NCBI GenBank assembly: GCA_947385505.1
Contig: CANDLP010000102.1
Location: 1-7,638 of the forward strand
DNA: 7,638 nucleotides
From: an uncultured Clostridia bacterium
GTDB lineage: Bacteria; Bacillota; Clostridia; Oscillospirales; Ruminococcaceae
Reading direction: 5' to 3'
Positions 5,751 through 7,638 of the stretch are shown here, one piece after another (position 1 is the first letter of the stretch; every line of letters begins with the position of its first letter). The notes under the pieces are model-generated. The model was not told the DNA's origin. It saw only the letters and a program-made list of their open reading frames with translations, and did no database searches. The position numbers were made by a program, and so were the translations under genes.

Positions 5751-6851
5751 ATGAAGGTTATAATTGACGGTAAAGAAAAAGGAATACTTTACAAAAACGG
5801 ACGGTTTATCAAGATTCTCGATACCGGGAAATACAATGTTTTCGGTGATTCTCATATTGAACCCGTAAGCATTTTTCAGGCGTTTGTTCCCGTAAGCTGT
5901 ACAATTGACGCGGTTATGTCAACCGAAGAGGGAAGGGAAAAGCTTATACTTGTCGAAGTGGCGGATAACGAAATTTGTATGCATTATCTTAACGGCAATT
6001 TCCGCGAGATATTTACTGCGGGAAGATACGGCTTCTGGAAAGAGGGAGGGGATCACGAATTTCGTAAAATAAGCGTGGACAACCCCGATATAACTTATGC
6101 CTTGACTTCGGCAGTGATTGATAAGATACCCGCCAAGCTGTACACTGAGATAAACGTAGGTCCTCACGAAACCGCAAGGCTTTATTTTGACAATAAGTAT
6201 ATGGGTATGCTGGAATCGGGAAAGTATTATTTCTGGAAAGGAAACATTAACGTAACAGCCGAACACGAGGATATGAGGACAAGACAGCTTTCCGTTACCG
6301 GTCAGGAAATACTTACAGCGGACAAGGTAGGGTTAAGAATAAACTTTACTATGTTTTATAAAGTGATTGACGCCAGAAGAATAGCCGACGTTGCCCAGAA
6401 CCTTAACGAATATCTTTACAGCCTGTGTCAGCTTACTCTTCGCGAATATATAAGCAGGTATAAAACCGATGAGATATTGGAAAACCGTGATAAGATATGT
6501 GAAGAGCTGCTGAATGCACTGCGCGAAAAAACTGCGCGTTCTTATTTGGATATTATAAGCGCGGGTATCAAGGACATAATACTTCCCGGTGAGATAAGCG
6601 CCATAATGAATTCCGTGCTTCTGGCGGAAAAGAAGGCGCAGGCAAATGTTATTACCCGAAGGGAAGAGGTCGCTTCCACGCGTTCGCTTCTCAATACCGC
6701 GAAGCTTATGGATGAAAACACCACATTAAGAAAGCTTAAGGAGCTTGAATATATCGAAAGGATATGCGAACACGTTTCGGAGATAAACGTGAACGGCGGA
6801 AAGGGGCTTTTGGCTGAGCTTTCATCGCTTTTAACCGATACGGAAAAATAA
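5751..6851 (+). CDS. Slipin-family SPFH/band 7 protein
   Basis: A 366-residue protein. The C-terminal two thirds match the bacterial slipin pattern: QLSVTGQEILTADKVGLRIN (179-198), the LREYISRYKTDEIL segment (230-243), GIKDIILPGE (272-281), then a charged helical tail AEKKAQANVITRREEVASTR (292-311) and LLNTAKLMDEN likely to form a coiled coil. SPFH proteins form large ring or cage oligomers at membranes and scaffold or protect membrane regions. The N-terminus is unusual: three 29-residue copies of a Y-x-N-G-x-F...G-[KR]-Y-x-F motif at 3-31, 68-96 and 134-162. No hydrophobic helix is visible, so membrane attachment would be peripheral. It appears monocistronic, with no NfeD-type partner next to it. 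No clear terminator follows; the only nearby inverted repeat is CTTAAGTG (6867-6874) with CACTTAAG (6914-6921). Confidence 0.88.
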   Translation: MKVIIDGKEKGILYKNGRFIKILDTGKYNVFGDSHIEPVSIFQAFVPVSCTIDAVMSTEEGREKLILVEVADNEICMHYLNGNFREIFTAGRYGFWKEGGDHEFRKISVDNPDITYALTSAVIDKIPAKLYTEINVGPHETARLYFDNKYMGMLESGKYYFWKGNINVTAEHEDMRTRQLSVTGQEILTADKVGLRINFTMFYKVIDARRIADVAQNLNEYLYSLCQLTLREYISRYKTDEILENRDKICEELLNALREKTARSYLDIISAGIKDIILPGEISAIMNSVLLAEKKAQANVITRREEVASTRSLLNTAKLMDENTTLRKLKELEYIERICEHVSEINVNGGKGLLAELSSLLTDTEK

Positions 6852-6970
6852 TTTTCAACCATTCTTCTTAAGTGCACGTTTATATACTAATCGGCATTGT
6901 AAAATTACGGGGACACTTAAGTAAAAAATACGTGATTTTTAAGGGAGTCTCTAAAATCCTTTGTGAAAAG

Positions 6971-7075
6971 CAAATACGAACAGGGTTCGCCGGATACCGG
7001 GAAATCCGAAGGCGGCAGGCTTGATGCCTGTCGAGCAGGATTGATGCGGCAGACGGTGCCCCCTGTTCGTTTTTG
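6971..7075 (+). ncRNA. Structured 5' leader, candidate riboswitch or attenuator
   Basis: A long-range stem of 14 paired positions with one mismatch closes the element (6971-6985 with 7061-7075), followed by a U-rich tail (7070-7078). Inside are a helix with CGCC/GGCG and GGAT/ATCC pairings (6988-7014) and a 7-bp hairpin (7014-7020 with 7026-7032). Similar boxes recur: ACAGGG (6980-6985), GGCAGG (7014-7019), AGCAGGA (7034-7040) and GGCAGACGG (7048-7056). It sits in the leader of an MntP/YtaF-family gene, so metal sensing is plausible. The GCAGG/CAGACGG boxes recall my memory of the NiCo (czcD) riboswitch, but I cannot confirm that match. I do not see the hallmarks of the yybP-ykoY manganese switch (GGGGAGUAG), nor those of cobalamin, TPP or fluoride switches. 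No convincing promoter is visible upstream. Confidence 0.45.
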
Positions 7076-7155
7076 TTTACAGCGGGGTATAGATGTTCCA
7101 TTAACCCGCCTCATTGTGTCAAAACCGTCTCAATGGCATAAACTGCCTGAGGGGG
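7059..7155 (+). promoter_or_regulatory. Possible translation control region before the MntP/YtaF gene
   Basis: CCCCCT (7059-7064), from the 3' strand of the leader stem, can pair with AGGGGG (7150-7155), the core of the ribosome site. Between them are a GC-rich hairpin (7082-7089 with 7102-7109, one mismatch) and a hairpin CTCA-GGCA/TGCC-TGAG with a 2-base bulge (7129-7151) that overlaps the start of the ribosome site. Competing pairings of this kind could link the leader fold to translation. This is inferred from pairing only. Confidence 0.35.
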
Positions 7156-7163
7156 TTATAACA

Positions 7164-7638
7164 TTGATATTTGAAATTATTTTACTTGTGGCTGCCTTAT
7201 CGGTGGATTCGCTGGCTGCGGCGGTCAGCTACGGACTGGCAAAAATAAAAATAGGCTTTACGCGTTCACTTTTAATAAGCATAATTTGCAGTATGTTTCT
7301 TGTTTTTTCAGCCGCTTTTGCGGGAGTGATCGGCGCTTACATAGATGAGGGCGTTACTAAGGCGGTGAGCTTTCTTATACTCTTGGTAATAGGTATAATC
7401 AAGCTTATGGAAAAAGGCAAAAGTGAACGTCCCGAAACATTGTCGGCTGCAAAAACGGTACTTTTTGCGGTATCTATGTCGGTGGACGGTCTCGCGGCGG
7501 GATTCGGCGCAGGACTTACAGCGGAAGACAATTTGTGGGCGGTTGGCGCCGCAGCCTGTATAATTACATTTCTTACGGTGTTCTTAGGAAATATAGCGGG
7601 ACTAAAAGCGAATAAAAAAGCTCCGTCAGTAATGCAGA
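7164..7638 (+). CDS. MntP/YtaF-family membrane protein, 3' end outside window
   Basis: The first 158 codons are present and the frame is open at the window edge. The start is TTG at 7164, chosen because GAGGGGG (7149-7155) lies 8 bases before it and no ATG fits. The protein is a chain of hydrophobic helices with two related acidic motifs, ALSVDSLAAAVSYGL (11-25) and SMSVDGLAAGFGAGL (104-118). This internal duplication, with Asp15 and Asp107 in the membrane, is the hallmark of the MntP manganese exporter and the related sporulation membrane protein YtaF. The second motif is closer in style to YtaF (xSxDxxxAGxGA). A short charged loop (about 80-92) joins the two halves. Choosing between Mn efflux and a sporulation role needs the missing C-terminus and a family search. 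Confidence 0.8.
   Translation, partial: MIFEIILLVAALSVDSLAAAVSYGLAKIKIGFTRSLLISIICSMFLVFSAAFAGVIGAYIDEGVTKAVSFLILLVIGIIKLMEKGKSERPETLSAAKTVLFAVSMSVDGLAAGFGAGLTAEDNLWAVGAAACIITFLTVFLGNIAGLKANKKAPSVMQ

Noticed and set aside
6867..6921. 8-bp inverted repeat as the slipin terminator
   Set aside because: The arms are 39 bases apart and the stem is followed by A's rather than T's on the plus strand.
6971..7075. yybP-ykoY (manganese), cobalamin or TPP riboswitch
   Set aside because: The conserved boxes I know for these classes are not visible, although the downstream gene would fit a manganese switch.
6880..7114. Minus-strand open frames opposite the RNA leader
   Set aside because: They run through the palindromic leader structure, have no ribosome site and no recognisable domain.

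Overview
The window looks like chromosomal DNA from a low-to-mid-GC Clostridia-type Firmicute (Oscillospiraceae or Ruminococcus-like is my guess). The evidence is strong AGGAGG-type ribosome sites, consensus sigma-A promoters, a TTG start, Firmicute-style fused ABC transporter and XRE proteins, and short hairpin terminators with U-tracts. No phage, transposase or CRISPR genes are visible.

Left part (1-3810): a minus-strand operon of a TetR-family repressor and a 984-residue ABC protein that fuses the ATPase to a MacB/FtsX-type permease with an unusually large extracytoplasmic domain. It starts at a near-perfect promoter (-35 at 3803-3808, -10 at 3781-3786). An imperfect palindrome at 3757-3774 lies just downstream of the -10, so the repressor probably controls its own operon. 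Transcription ends at a terminator at 49-98, directly after the ABC stop codon.

Middle (3810-4780): a divergent plus-strand gene for an XRE helix-turn-helix protein. Its C-terminal half is six 15-residue repeats predicted to form a small beta-helix with one cysteine per turn. A second palindrome resembling the TetR operator lies between the two divergent genes, so the TetR protein may act on both. The XRE gene ends at a clear terminator.

Gene-poor stretch (4780-5750): about 970 bases without a convincing protein gene. It holds a 21-bp perfect hairpin, a strong plus-strand promoter, a tRNA T-arm without the rest of a tRNA, and a run of three GC-rich hairpins typical of an extragenic repeat. 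It reads as a landing place for small repeats and possibly a small RNA.

Right part (5671-7638): a slipin (SPFH/band 7) gene with its own extended -10 promoter, then about 310 bases dominated by a structured RNA leader, then the first 158 codons of an MntP/YtaF-family membrane protein that runs off the window. The leader has a long-range stem followed by a U-rich tract, repeated GCAGG-type boxes and a possible anti-Shine-Dalgarno pairing. It is the best candidate here for an RNA switch, plausibly metal-responsive given the gene downstream.
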